Notes: generated by a model not told the origin, from the sequence alone. Shown: positions 1 to 8,953, numbered from the stretch's first letter. The stretch is 64,000 nucleotides of DNA from Aminobacter sp. AP02 (GCF_003148805.1 NZ_QGGX01000010.1:154999-218998); one strand, 5' to 3'. A program made the numbers and translations.

Positions 1-1
1 C

Positions 2-145
2 GATGACAAGGGCAAGAAGGGCAAGGCGGGCACTGTCGACCTGGCGCAGCAGACGGCTGACATGTGGATGCGCAACATCCAGGTAACGCCCACCGACCTT
101 CTGGCCCGCAGGTTCGCCCTTGAAGTGGCGGGGACGAAACGATGA
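2..145 (+). CDS. C-terminal end of a Bat-type VWA/TPR protein (partial)
   Basis: An open frame enters from the left edge and ends in TGA at 143-145, giving 47 residues. A Lys/Gly-rich stretch is followed by a tail (MRNIQVTPTDLLARRFALEV) typical of the last residues of BatB/BatC-like proteins of the aerotolerance (Bat) operon. Its stop overlaps the ATG of the BatD-like gene by one base pair step (ATGA), as expected for translationally coupled operon members. The main VWA and TPR domains lie outside the window, so the family call rests on the tail and the neighbour. Confidence 0.6.
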   Translation, partial: DDKGKKGKAGTVDLAQQTADMWMRNIQVTPTDLLARRFALEVAGTKR

Positions 146-1455
146 GCTTCGTCGCCCGCTGCCTGGCTGTCCTGCTTTTCGCGCTCGTATCGGTCGTGCC
201 GCTTCATGCCGCCGAACCTCTCATTCGGGTCGACATCCTGACGCCGGCTCCCATCGTTTCGGGCCAGCAGGTTCAGGTCCAGGTCGATGTGCTGGTGCCG
301 AATTTCTTCATGTCGGCGCCGCAGTTTCCGAATTTCGACATTCCAAACGCCGTCGTTACCTTGCCTGATGTGCGGGCGGTAAACCTCGTCGAGACAATAG
401 GCGGGGAGAGTTTTTCGGGCATTCGGCGGCTGTATTTCGTTACTCCGCAAGCGCCAGGCGATTATGTGCTGCCGCCAGCGACAATCACATTCGCCTATGC
501 CGCGGTCCCCGGGCAGGCGACCAAAGGATCGGTCACGCTGCCGCCGGCCAAGTTCACCGTTGCCGGCGTGCCCGGCGCCCCGGCCGGAAATGTGGCCGCC
601 GCCACCGCGCTGACGGTCACTCAGACTGTCGATCCGGAGCCCAAGGGCCTCAAGACCGGCGACACTCTGGTTCGTACAGTTACTGTCAGTGCCCAGGGCA
701 TGCAGGCGATGATGATCCCCGTACCGGATTTCACCGCGCCCGACGGCGTTCGCATCTATCCTCATGATCCCGTGCTCTCCGACCAGGAGGGAAGCGGCAA
801 GCGTGTCGACCGCGTCACCTATGCCTTCGAAAAGCCGGGCAGCTACGTTTTGCCCGCTGTCGAGGTCGGTTGGTATGACCCGGCATCGCAAAAGCATGCG
901 ACGGCGCGGGCTCCCGAGATCTCGGTGTCGGTTGCCGATGTCGCCGCATTCAAGCCTGCCATCGCGCCGCCGCCAGCGCCTGAGGAACCAGCGCCGGCCA
1001 AGTGGAAAGCATGGCTGAAATACTGGCCGTGGTTCGTGGCGGTGGCAGTTGCGCTGGCGGCCTTGGCGTGGCTCGTTACAACCGCCTTGCCGCGCCTGCA
1101 TGGTTGGCGACACGCGCGGCGTTTGGAGCATGAACAATCCGAGCCTGCCTACTTCCAGCGCCTTGAAGAAGCGTGCCGCGCGGGTCGCTTGCCTGAAATC
1201 TATTCGGCCCTCGATTCCTGGTCGCGTCGGGCAGGTATTGCGCCGGTGTCCATGTGGCTACGCCAAAACGGAGATGAGGCAGCGCAACAAGAATTAGCGC
1301 GCTTCGAAAGTGCCATCTTCGCAGCAAAGCCGGATTCCACGCCCTGCAATCCCCAGAAACTGCTGGGCGGATTAGCACCCGCCAGGAAGCGGTGGCTGGC
1401 AAGCCACGCGGGTAGAACCGTTTCATCCTCGGCCTTGCCTGCGCTCAATCCCTGA
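142..1455 (+). CDS. BatD-like membrane protein of the Bat (VWA) operon
   Basis: The 437-residue product starts with a signal peptide (cleavage probably near residue 24, after LHAA). A long beta-rich periplasmic part follows, then one transmembrane helix at about residues 295-315 (YWPWFVAVAVALAALAWLV) and a cytoplasmic tail of about 120 residues. That layout matches the BatD/oxygen-tolerance family, whose members sit with MoxR ATPases and VWA proteins and are thought to help cell-envelope stress resistance. The start overlaps the preceding stop, so it is probably the last gene of that operon. The exact biochemical role of the family is unknown. Confidence 0.75.
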   Translation: MSFVARCLAVLLFALVSVVPLHAAEPLIRVDILTPAPIVSGQQVQVQVDVLVPNFFMSAPQFPNFDIPNAVVTLPDVRAVNLVETIGGESFSGIRRLYFVTPQAPGDYVLPPATITFAYAAVPGQATKGSVTLPPAKFTVAGVPGAPAGNVAAATALTVTQTVDPEPKGLKTGDTLVRTVTVSAQGMQAMMIPVPDFTAPDGVRIYPHDPVLSDQEGSGKRVDRVTYAFEKPGSYVLPAVEVGWYDPASQKHATARAPEISVSVADVAAFKPAIAPPPAPEEPAPAKWKAWLKYWPWFVAVAVALAALAWLVTTALPRLHGWRHARRLEHEQSEPAYFQRLEEACRAGRLPEIYSALDSWSRRAGIAPVSMWLRQNGDEAAQQELARFESAIFAAKPDSTPCNPQKLLGGLAPARKRWLASHAGRTVSSSALPALNP

Positions 1456-1470
1456 ACAGCGAGCAGGGTG

Positions 1471-1641
1471 TCAGCTGACGGTCTTTTCTTTTTTCTGTTC
1501 GCAGTCCCGTCCCTGGCCGCTCGGCTTGGGGCAGTTTTCCCCTGTGCATTCCTGAGCTTGTGCACGAGTGGTGAATTGCCACGACGTGGCCGGCGCTGCC
1601 AGCAGACAGAAGATGGTAACTGCGAAAAGAAGCACGCGCAT
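1471..1641 (-). CDS. small secreted cysteine-containing peptide (56 aa)
   Basis: A short frame on the minus strand begins with ATG and has a purine-rich GGAGAG ribosome site just upstream. The product opens with a typical signal peptide (MRVLLFAVTIFCLLAAPATS). A short polar mature part follows, with three cysteines (in ECTGENCPKP and RDCEQ) and a basic Lys-rich end. It is convergent with the BatD-like gene and 240 bp from the divergent carbonic anhydrase gene. I do not recognise a family. The signal peptide, ribosome site and position in otherwise empty sequence support a real gene; a disulfide-bonded periplasmic peptide is the simplest reading. Confidence 0.5.
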   Translation of the reverse strand: MRVLLFAVTIFCLLAAPATSWQFTTRAQAQECTGENCPKPSGQGRDCEQKKEKTVS

Positions 1642-1880
1642 GTCTCTCTCCCCGAAGCGTTCTGGAAAGGTCGCGACCGATGTCGCAGTGTCAACGGCGG
1701 GTTCACCCTATCGTTGCAGGCGTTCCGTCGCGGCCGGCAGCGCAGCATATCCCAACTGCCGGCGCGGTAAAGCACCAGGGGACTCATCTGCTGGTTGAGC
1801 CTGGGCTTCGTGTACAAATCCGAAGTGGCGGCCATCGCTTCGTCGCGGTTTTGCATTTGCCGCGACGGCATTTTTTGTTT

Positions 1881-2537
1881 ATGGCCAAACGCATGTCGCA
1901 TCTGCCCGAGACACTGCTCACCGGTTACCGCAACTTCATGACCGGTCGCTATGCGGCCGAGACTGATCATTACAAATCTTTGGCGCGAGAGGGTCAGTCG
2001 CCCGAGACAATGGTCATAGCCTGTTGCGATTCCCGCGCTGCGCCTGAAACCATCTTCAATGCTGGCCCCGGCGAACTGTTTGTAGTCCGTAACGTCGCCA
2101 ATCTCGTGCCGCCCTATTCGCCGGACGGCGAATTCCATTCCACCTCGGCCGCGCTCGAATTCGCCGTGCAGGCGCTCAAGGTGAAGAACATCGTGGTGAT
2201 GGGCCACGGACGTTGCGGTGGCATCCGGGCGGCGCTCGATCCCAATTCGGCGCCGCTGTCTCCCGGTGACTTTATCGGCAAATGGATGAGCCTGGTCGCC
2301 CCTGCCGCAGAGACGGTGACCGGCAATACGATGATGACCCAGACCGAGCGGCAGACCGCGCTCGAGCGCATTTCGATCCGCTATTCGATAGCCAATCTGC
2401 GCACGTTTCCATGCGTGAAGATCCTTGAGCAGAAGGGTCGGCTGGAAATCTTTGGCGCCTGGTTCGATATCTCGGCGGGCGAGTTGTGGCTGATGGACCG
2501 CAATACCGGCGACTTCGAACGCACGGCCATCGCCTGA
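1881..2537 (+). CDS. beta-class carbonic anhydrase
   Basis: This enzyme interconverts CO2 and bicarbonate in the cytoplasm. The 218-residue product carries the beta-class zinc site: the CCDSRAAP motif (Cys49, with the Asp50/Arg52 dyad) and HGRCGG (His109, Cys112). Length and motif spacing fit bacterial beta carbonic anhydrases. The frame stays open upstream, but the ATG at 1881 or the one four codons later (1893) marks where family-like sequence begins; neither has a strong ribosome site. The gene stands alone between a convergent-type gap and the aldehyde dehydrogenase gene on the same strand. Confidence 0.9.
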   Translation: MAKRMSHLPETLLTGYRNFMTGRYAAETDHYKSLAREGQSPETMVIACCDSRAAPETIFNAGPGELFVVRNVANLVPPYSPDGEFHSTSAALEFAVQALKVKNIVVMGHGRCGGIRAALDPNSAPLSPGDFIGKWMSLVAPAAETVTGNTMMTQTERQTALERISIRYSIANLRTFPCVKILEQKGRLEIFGAWFDISAGELWLMDRNTGDFERTAIA

Positions 2538-2657
2538 GCGTTCTCTGCTGGCCCCATCTCAATGACTTGAATGGTTTGATGTCTCCAGCCTAGGCTTGCG
2601 GGACTGACGTTGCCATGGGCGCCTGTGCCCATTGCTGCGCCAGGGGAGAGCCAGTTG

Positions 2658-4139
2658 ATGACCGTAGACCAGACCCGCCATTCGCTCGACGGCCGCCATC
2701 GCCCGATGTTCATTGGCGGCGCGTGGGTAGAGGCCGCGTCCGGCCAGACGATGGAGACCCGCAATCCCGCCACCGGCGAGATTATCGCCACCGTGCCGCG
2801 GGGCGGCAAGCGAGACATCGAACGCGCGGTCGCTGCCGCTCGCAACGCCTTTGACGGTCCATGGAGCCGTTTCAAGCCGCATGAGCGGCAGAAGCTGTTG
2901 CTGAAGATCGCCGATCTGTTCGAGCGTCACTGGGAAGAGATTTGCGTTTCCGACACCACCGACATGGGCCTGCCCATCGTCAGGGCGCGGGGCAACGCCA
3001 ACCGAGTTCTCGGCATGCTGCGTTATTACGCCGGCATGGCCACGGCCATCCATGGGCAGAGCATCCAAAATTCGCTGGCTGGCGATATCGTCTCTTACAC
3101 TCGTAAGGAACCCGTGGGCGTCGTCGGCGCCATCATCCCGTGGAATGCTCCGACCGCCGCCTCGGTCTGGAAGATCGGCCCCGCGCTGGCAACTGGCTGC
3201 ACGGTTGTCCTGAAGCCGTCCGAGGAGGCGCCGCTGACGCCGCTTCTGATCGCGGAACTGATGGCTGACGCCGGCGTCCCTGATGGTGTCGTCAACATCG
3301 TCACCGGCACCGGCCCCGAGGCTGGCGCGCCGCTCGCCGAACATATGGGCGTCGACAAGATCGTCTTCACCGGCTCCACCGCCACCGGCCAGAGCATCGT
3401 CCGCGCCTCGGCCGGCAATCTCAAGCGCGTGTCGCTCGAACTCGGCGGCAAGTCGCCGGTCATTGTCTGTGCCGATGCCGATCTCGAGCGTGCCGTGCCG
3501 GTCGCCGCGATGTCGGTCTTCGCCAATTCCGGCCAGATCTGCATCGCGGGCTCCAGGCTTTTCGTCGCGCGCTCCATCCATGACGAATTCGTCGCGCGAC
3601 TGGCGGCCTATGCCGGCGCATTGCGCATCGGCAACGGCATCGATCCGAACACCGAAATCGGCCCGCTGATTTCGCCGCGCCAGCTCGACCGGGTCCAGGG
3701 ATATCTGCGCGCCGGCACGGAGGAGGGCGCCCGGCTCGTCGCTGGCGGCAATAGGCTGTCGGATGGCGCCCTCGCGGCCGGCAATTTCGTGGCGCCCACT
3801 GTCTTTGCCGGTGTCTCCGACATCATGCGCATTGCGCGCGAGGAGATTTTCGGCCCGGTCATCTCGGCACTGTCCTTCGACACGCTCGACGAGGTGGTGC
3901 GGCGTGCAAACGACACCCCTTATGGCCTTGCCGCCGGTGTCTTTACCCGCGACCTTGCCACCGCTCACCAGCTGTCGCGGCGGCTTCATGCGGGCTCCGT
4001 ATGGGTCAACACCTACCACGCCATCGACCCTGCCGTGCCTTTCGGCGGCTACAAGATGAGCGGCTACGGGCGTGAGGGCGGTGCCGAGCACCTCGACGAA
4101 TATCTCAACACCAAGGGCGTTTTCATCCGGATCGACTGA
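2658..4139 (+). CDS. NAD(P)-dependent aldehyde dehydrogenase
   Basis: The 493-residue protein belongs to the aldehyde dehydrogenase superfamily, which oxidises aldehydes to acids with NAD(P)+. Visible motifs are the PWN oxyanion asparagine (Asn163), the FTGS cofactor loop (237-240), the general base in LELGGKSP (Glu261), the catalytic cysteine in GQICIAGSR (Cys295) and EEIFGPV near the C terminus. The start at 2658 has a GGGGAGAG ribosome site seven bases upstream and is preferred to the longer frame. It is convergent with the AHSA1 gene, two bases away. The substrate cannot be told from sequence; it resembles broad-specificity betaine/aromatic aldehyde enzymes. Confidence 0.88.
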   Translation: MTVDQTRHSLDGRHRPMFIGGAWVEAASGQTMETRNPATGEIIATVPRGGKRDIERAVAAARNAFDGPWSRFKPHERQKLLLKIADLFERHWEEICVSDTTDMGLPIVRARGNANRVLGMLRYYAGMATAIHGQSIQNSLAGDIVSYTRKEPVGVVGAIIPWNAPTAASVWKIGPALATGCTVVLKPSEEAPLTPLLIAELMADAGVPDGVVNIVTGTGPEAGAPLAEHMGVDKIVFTGSTATGQSIVRASAGNLKRVSLELGGKSPVIVCADADLERAVPVAAMSVFANSGQICIAGSRLFVARSIHDEFVARLAAYAGALRIGNGIDPNTEIGPLISPRQLDRVQGYLRAGTEEGARLVAGGNRLSDGALAAGNFVAPTVFAGVSDIMRIAREEIFGPVISALSFDTLDEVVRRANDTPYGLAAGVFTRDLATAHQLSRRLHAGSVWVNTYHAIDPAVPFGGYKMSGYGREGGAEHLDEYLNTKGVFIRID

Positions 4140-4141
4140 GC

Positions 4142-4612
4142 TCAGGCGATTGCCTGCCGTTCAAGCTCTGCGCCCAGCGCGTCGAGCAATTGGAGGGTGC
4201 CACGCTTGCGGCTGCCAGCGTCGTCATAGCCGTCGACAAACGCGCCTTGCTCGGTGAAGGTAAGCCTTGTGCCAGTGCCATCAGCCATCAGCTCGAACGT
4301 TGCCAGCGACACCGAAATGCGGGTCTCGCCGAGATGCATGTCGTAGCTGTAGATGATGCGCTCGCCCGGCACGATGTCATGATAGACCGCATTGAATTTG
4401 TGCACTGGCCCGCCCTTCGGTCCGCCCGAATTCAGTTCACGGCCACCGACGCGAAAGTCCATCTTGTGCTCCATCGCGCCCCACTCCTTGGGGCCGGAAA
4501 ACCAGCGCGCCTTGGCGACAGGGTCGCTCAGCGCATGAAAGACCCGTGTCGGCGACGCGTCATAGCGGCGTTCGATGGTGAACGTAGCGTGGGTCACGGA
4601 TCGCTTGGTCAT
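4142..4612 (-). CDS. AHSA1/SRPBCC-family protein partnered with an ArsR regulator
   Basis: The 156-residue product has the hydrophobic-pocket fold signature of the activator-of-Hsp90-like (SRPBCC) family, with the FHALSDPVAKARWF-type opening and the TRLTFTEQGAF strand near the end. These small cytoplasmic proteins are thought to bind hydrophobic ligands. It has a GGGAG ribosome site and follows the ArsR-type gene by 15 bp and a GST gene before that, so the three form one operon. Pairing of AHSA1 and ArsR genes is very common in bacteria, but the ligand is generally unknown. A second such pair occurs at 46.5-47.3 kb. Confidence 0.82.
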   Translation of the reverse strand: MTKRSVTHATFTIERRYDASPTRVFHALSDPVAKARWFSGPKEWGAMEHKMDFRVGGRELNSGGPKGGPVHKFNAVYHDIVPGERIIYSYDMHLGETRISVSLATFELMADGTGTRLTFTEQGAFVDGYDDAGSRKRGTLQLLDALGAELERQAIA

Positions 4613-4627
4613 TTCGAACTCCCTTGC

Positions 4628-4963
4628 TCAGTTTTCATCGGATGTTTCGGCCAGAAATTCCCCCAGCCTGTCGAGGCGTTGTTCCCACAGCATCCGGCGT
4701 TCTGAAATCCAGCTTTCGGCGCGCCTCAGGGCCGTCGGCTCGATCTGGCAGGTGCGCACGCGGCCCACCTTGGCCGTGCGCACGAGGCCGCTGGCCTCAA
4801 GCACTTGGAGATGCTGCATCACCGCCGACAGCGACATGGCGAATGGTTCGGCCAACTGACTCACCGAGGCTGGCCCCTGGCACAGCCGGTCGACCATGCC
4901 GCGCCGGGCTGGATCGGCAAGTGCCTGGAACATCAGGTCGAGTTGTGCCGGATCATGCAGCAT
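4628..4963 (-). CDS. ArsR-family winged-helix transcriptional regulator
   Basis: The 111-residue protein opens with the FQALADPARRGMVDRL helix typical of the self-standing ArsR regulators that accompany AHSA1 proteins. The recognition-helix region is SLSAVMQHLQVLEASGLV (about residues 43-60). The ArsR metal-binding ELCVCDL motif is absent, so it is not an obvious arsenic or metal sensor. It lies 12 bp after the GST gene and 15 bp before the AHSA1 gene, and probably represses this three-gene operon. Confidence 0.85.
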   Translation of the reverse strand: MLHDPAQLDLMFQALADPARRGMVDRLCQGPASVSQLAEPFAMSLSAVMQHLQVLEASGLVRTAKVGRVRTCQIEPTALRRAESWISERRMLWEQRLDRLGEFLAETSDEN

Positions 4964-4975
4964 CGCGGTTGTCCA

Positions 4976-5623
4976 TCAGCTTGGGAACATCTTGAAATAG
5001 GGTTCCGCTTCCTTGTACACGCGTGCCACCGATGGTCGTGCCATCAGGCGGTCCAGATAAGCGGCGGCATTGGGATGTCCGCTGGCGAGCGGCGCGACCT
5101 TGTCGGCATAGAACAGGGCAGGGGCCGCGGCACAGTCCGCCATTGTGAAGTTCTCGCCCATCGCCCAGGGCTTGGACTGCATATCGTTATCCACCATGCC
5201 GAGCGCGGTTTCGAGCTGTGTCCGAGCCGCGGCCACGCCGTGCGGATCGTTCATGCCTGCTGGCCGGATCCTGTCGGTCACGATCTTTTGCATCGGTTCC
5301 TGCACATAGAGGTCGAAAAAGCGGTCGCTGAGACGCGTCCGCCGCGCTTCGTCAAGGTCAACGGGAACGAGCTTCACCGGACTAGGATGATGCTGGTCGA
5401 GATACTCGATGATGATGCTCGACTCCGGCACGACGCGGTCGCGTGCATGATCGTGCAGCACGGGCATCTTGCCGATAGGCCAGAGCTTCAGGAACGCCGC
5501 TCGCGATGTCGGCTCGCCGAGGTCGACGATGACCGGTTCGAACTGGATGTCGTTCTCGTACAACGCAATCAGCGCCTTGTGGCAGAACGAGGCGAGGGGG
5601 TGGAAATGCAGCGTCAACGACAT
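4976..5623 (-). CDS. glutathione S-transferase family protein
   Basis: The 215-residue product has an N-terminal thioredoxin-like GST domain (SFCHKALIALYENDIQF, then the cis-Pro/SNAIL region GKMPVLHD...VPESSIIIEYLD, about residues 10-75) and an all-helical C-terminal domain containing the NFTMADCAAAPALFY N-capping segment. The ATG at 5623 is preferred over a start 12 codons upstream because GAGG lies about eight bases before it. It is the first gene of the operon with ArsR and AHSA1 genes, which suggests a detoxification role for an electrophilic compound; that role is inference. Confidence 0.85.
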   Translation of the reverse strand: MSLTLHFHPLASFCHKALIALYENDIQFEPVIVDLGEPTSRAAFLKLWPIGKMPVLHDHARDRVVPESSIIIEYLDQHHPSPVKLVPVDLDEARRTRLSDRFFDLYVQEPMQKIVTDRIRPAGMNDPHGVAAARTQLETALGMVDNDMQSKPWAMGENFTMADCAAAPALFYADKVAPLASGHPNAAAYLDRLMARPSVARVYKEAEPYFKMFPS

Positions 5624-5720
5624 GTTGGAAACCTCATTGGATCCACGTTGCTCAAACACTGAAGTAGATACTTAACTATCATGGCGCCGACGCATCGGCA
5701 AGTGCGCTGGCAGTGGACCC

Positions 5721-5756
5721 AAAACGAAAAAACCGCCCCCGGAATGTCCGGGGCGC
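5721..5756 (-). terminator. rho-independent terminator downstream of the MsbA-like gene
   Basis: Read on the minus strand, a GC-rich hairpin (CCCCGGA paired with TCCGGGG, three-base loop, arms at 5737-5743 and 5747-5753) is followed by a run of six T. It lies about 35 bp beyond the stop of the ABC exporter gene and upstream of the GST operon, so it separates the two transcription units. Confidence 0.8.
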
Positions 5757-5789
5757 GGCTTTCGCAAAGTTTTGAAGACTGGGTTCGGC

Positions 5790-7544
5790 TCAGCCCATCA
5801 GCTGGAACTCGTAGAGCCTGCGATAGAGACCCTCGGAGTTGATGAGGTCGGTATGGCGACCTTGCTCGACGACCTTGCCGTCCTGCATCACCACGATGTT
5901 GTCAGCCTGATGCACGGTCGACAGGCGGTGCGCGATGGCAATAGTCGTGCGTCCTGCAGACAGCTTCTCCAGCGCTTCGCGGAACAGCGATTCCGACTCG
6001 GCGTCGAGTGCGCTGGTCGCTTCATCGAGCAAGAGAACGTTGGCGTCGCGCAGGATGGCGCGTGCGATAGACAGGCGTTGCTTCTGGCCGCCCGAAAGAA
6101 GTGCGCCGTTTTCGCCGACCTGGGTTTCGTAGCCGTTCTTGAGCGACATGATGAAATCGTGGGCATTGGCGGCCTTGGAGGCTTCGATCACCTCTTCGTC
6201 GCTGGCGCCATCGCGGCCGAGCCGGATGTTGTGCATGATGGTGCCGGAGAACAGGAACGTATCCTGGCTGACATAGGCGATCCGGTCGCGCACCGAGTGC
6301 AGCGTCGCATGCGCGATGTCCTGTCCGTCGAACAGCACTTCGCCGCTGTCTGGATCGTACATGCGCATGATCAGGTTCATGATCGTCGACTTGCCACTGC
6401 CGGACGGGCCGACAAGGGCCGTCATCTTGCCGGGCGGGAAGACCAGGTCGAGATCGCGCAGTACCGGCTCGCCGTCTGCATAAGAGAAGCTGACGTCCTT
6501 GAGTTCGATCGCGCCGGATCCGGGCACCAGTGGCGTTGCTCCCGGCTTCTCAGCCAGGGTCAGGGGGCGATCCGACAGCTCAAACATCATGCGCACGCCC
6601 ACGAGTCCTGTTTCCAGGGAGACGCGGAAGCGTGCCAGCCGCTTGGCCGGCTCATAGGCGAGCAGCAGCGCTGTGATGAACGACATGATGCTGCCAGGCG
6701 TCTGTCCGCCCTGGACCACCAGATAGCCGCTGACCAGGACCACGCCGGCTATGGCGAGGCCCGCCAGCGTCTCCATGATCGGGCTGGTGCCTGCCTCGAG
6801 TGCGGCGATGGTGTTGGCGCGCTTTTCCACGTCGGAGACCGCGCGGTGCATGCGGCTGCGCATGATCGGCTCGAGATTGAAGGATTTGACGATCCTGACG
6901 CCGACCGTCGTTTCCTGCATGACCTGCACGATCTGGGCCAGGGACAGGAACTCCGCCTCCATGATCTTGCGCACCCTGCGCAGGATCATGTTGACGCCGA
7001 AAATGGCGATCGGCCCGACGATGAACGCTACCAGCGACATCACCGGCTGCTGGTAGACCATCACGAAGATCAGGCCGATCAGCGAAAACAGGTCGCGCAC
7101 GAACGACGTGACGATGACGTCCAGCACATTTCGCGCTGCCTGCGCATTGTGGGTCACGCGCGTGATCAGGTCCGAAGACGGGATCGAGTGATAGAAGGAG
7201 ATGCCCTGGGCCAGGATGCGGTCGTAGATCTTGCGCTGGCGGTCGGCGATGATGGAGTTACCGACGCGGCTCAGGAAAAACGCCTGCAGGAAGGTGGCGA
7301 TCCCCTTGGTGATGAAGATTGCCGCCACTAACCCTGCGATCTGGTAGACGCGGTTGATGTCCTTGCCGATCACGAACTCATTGGTGATGTCCTGCATGAT
7401 CCAGGCGCTCGCCGCCGTCATGCCGGCCACAACCATCATCGAAGCGATCGCAACGGCATAGCCTAACGCATGCTGACGGAACGACTCCCGTATCAGCCGC
7501 CAGATCAGGAGATGGTTCTGTGTCGGACGAAAAAAACGAAACAA
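5790..7544 (-). CDS. MsbA-like ABC transporter, fused permease and ATPase
   Basis: The 584-residue protein is a half-size ABC exporter: a six-helix transmembrane domain (about residues 20-320) followed by one nucleotide-binding domain with Walker A GPSGSGKST, signature LSGGQKQRLSIARA and Walker B VLLLDEATSALD. It would act as an inner-membrane homodimer, and family members such as MsbA flip lipids or lipid-linked substrates. The frame begins with TTG at 7544, with AAGGGA nine bases upstream; no ATG lies nearby, so an unusual start is likely. It is divergent from the BMP importer operon and ends in its own terminator. The substrate is not determined. Confidence 0.87.
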   Translation of the reverse strand: MFRFFRPTQNHLLIWRLIRESFRQHALGYAVAIASMMVVAGMTAASAWIMQDITNEFVIGKDINRVYQIAGLVAAIFITKGIATFLQAFFLSRVGNSIIADRQRKIYDRILAQGISFYHSIPSSDLITRVTHNAQAARNVLDVIVTSFVRDLFSLIGLIFVMVYQQPVMSLVAFIVGPIAIFGVNMILRRVRKIMEAEFLSLAQIVQVMQETTVGVRIVKSFNLEPIMRSRMHRAVSDVEKRANTIAALEAGTSPIMETLAGLAIAGVVLVSGYLVVQGGQTPGSIMSFITALLLAYEPAKRLARFRVSLETGLVGVRMMFELSDRPLTLAEKPGATPLVPGSGAIELKDVSFSYADGEPVLRDLDLVFPPGKMTALVGPSGSGKSTIMNLIMRMYDPDSGEVLFDGQDIAHATLHSVRDRIAYVSQDTFLFSGTIMHNIRLGRDGASDEEVIEASKAANAHDFIMSLKNGYETQVGENGALLSGGQKQRLSIARAILRDANVLLLDEATSALDAESESLFREALEKLSAGRTTIAIAHRLSTVHQADNIVVMQDGKVVEQGRHTDLINSEGLYRRLYEFQLMG

Positions 7545-7766
7545 ATCAATGAGTCCCTTGGGTCGTACCCCTGCGCGGGTCTATATAAAGCAACGATTGG
7601 CCAAGGGGAACCGGCAAATTGCGGACCAAGGGTCGCGGGTTTGCAAGGACTTGGTGGACAGCCCGCGGCCGCCGATTGCCGCTATGGGGGATTTCGCATA
7701 CCGTTGACCAAACGATAAAAAGACACCATCGCCAAAGAAGACCAAAACCAGCCAGAGGTGGAAAGA

Positions 7767-8792
7767 ATGCCAAGAAGTTCAAGTGATTTCGGCTTGTCCA
7801 GGCGTACCTTGATCAAGGCCGCGGGTGCGTCCGCCGCTGTCGCGGTAGCCGGATTGCCAGTGCGCCTGTTTGCGGCCGATCCGATCAAGGTCGCCGCCGT
7901 CTACACCGTGCCTGTCGAGCAGCAGTGGGTCAGCCGCATCCACAAGGCGGCAAACGCTGCCAAGGAGCGCGGCGACATCGAATATGTCTATTCGGAAAAC
8001 ACCGCCAACAACGACTACGAGCGCGTGATGCGCGAATATGCCGAGGCCGGCCACAAGCTGATCCTGGGCGAAGTGTTCGGTGTCGAGGACGCGGCGCGTG
8101 CGGTCGCCAAGGACTATCCCGACGTCGCCTTCCTGATGGGCTCCAGCTTCAAGCCGGACGCCGCGGTGCCAAACTTCTCGGTGTTCGACAACTACATCCA
8201 GGATGCCTCCTACCTCTCCGGCATCGTCGCCGGCGCCATGACCAAGTCGAAGAATATCGGCATGGTCGGCGGCTACCCGATCCCTGAGGTCAACCGGCTG
8301 ATGAACGCCTTCATGGCTGGCGTGAAGGAAAGCGCGCCCGATACCAAGTTCCAGGTCGCCTTCATCGGCTCGTGGTTCGATCCGCCCAAGGCCAAGGAAA
8401 CTGCGTTTGCCCAGATCGACGGCGGTGCTGACCTGCTCTATGCGGAGCGCTTTGGTGTCTCCGACGCTGCCAAGGAAAAGAAGGTTCTGGCCATCGGCAA
8501 CGTCATCGATACCCAGGCCGACTATCCCGAAACCGTGGTGGCGTCCGCGCTGTGGCACTTCGAGCCGACGCTCGACAAGGCGATATCTGAGGTCAAGGCC
8601 GGTACTTTCAAGGCTGAAGACTACGGCGTCTACTCGTTCATGAAAAACGGCGGCTCCTCGCTTGCTCCGCTTGGCACCTTCGAGAGCAAGGTGCCCGACG
8701 AGGTCAAGGCCAAGGTCGCCGAGAAGGAAAAGGCGATCAAGGACGGTTCGTTCACCGTCGAGATCAACGACGCCGAACCGAAATCGAGCTGA
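7767..8792 (+). CDS. BMP-family (nucleoside/nucleobase-type) ABC transporter binding protein
   Basis: The 341-residue product is a periplasmic binding protein of the basic membrane protein (BMP) family, whose characterised members bind nucleosides or related bases. It carries a twin-arginine signal (SRRTLIKAAG) and an Ala-rich hydrophobic stretch, so it is probably Tat-exported. BMP-type segments such as ASYLSGIVAGAMTKSKNIG and GGYPIPEVNRLMNAF are visible. The ATG at 7767 has AGAGGTG five bases upstream and is preferred to a GTG three codons before. It heads a five-gene operon with an ATPase, two permeases and a CodA-like deaminase, which points to a nucleobase as substrate. Confidence 0.88.
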   Translation: MPRSSSDFGLSRRTLIKAAGASAAVAVAGLPVRLFAADPIKVAAVYTVPVEQQWVSRIHKAANAAKERGDIEYVYSENTANNDYERVMREYAEAGHKLILGEVFGVEDAARAVAKDYPDVAFLMGSSFKPDAAVPNFSVFDNYIQDASYLSGIVAGAMTKSKNIGMVGGYPIPEVNRLMNAFMAGVKESAPDTKFQVAFIGSWFDPPKAKETAFAQIDGGADLLYAERFGVSDAAKEKKVLAIGNVIDTQADYPETVVASALWHFEPTLDKAISEVKAGTFKAEDYGVYSFMKNGGSSLAPLGTFESKVPDEVKAKVAEKEKAIKDGSFTVEINDAEPKSS

Positions 8793-8802
8793 TGACAGCG
8801 CT

Positions 8803-8929
8803 CTTCTCCCCGTTTACGGGGAGAAGATGCCGGCAGGCAGATGAGGGGCAGCAATAGCCTTTCAGAAGTCGCAGCCGCGCCCCTCATCGGGCCCTTCGGG
8901 CCACCTTCTCCCCGCGAACGGGGAGAAGG
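8803..8929 (+). repeat. mosaic palindromic intergenic repeat, copy 1
   Basis: Two inverted-repeat modules bracket this element: CTTCTCCCC-gttta-CGGGGAGAAG type at 8803-8826 and CCTTCTCCCCGCGAACGGGG type at 8904-8929. Between them lie GCCGGCAGGCAGATGAG and CCCCTCAT...CGGGCC motifs. The same layout recurs at 27635-27758 and, more diverged, at 51976-52116. It resembles rhizobial intergenic mosaic elements. It sits between the binding-protein and ATPase genes, where stable hairpins could protect or separate the upstream message. Confidence 0.85.
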
Positions 8930-8953
8930 GATCTCCATCGCTGCGGCCATCCC

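Noticed and set aside
2559..4091. A 510-codon minus-strand frame opposite the aldehyde dehydrogenase
   Set aside because: Antisense to an aldehyde dehydrogenase with all catalytic motifs; the composition is typical of a GC-driven shadow frame.
7704..7732. TTGACC-like -35 element upstream of the BMP importer operon
   Set aside because: No matching -10 element lies at 16-18 bp, so it was not listed as a promoter.
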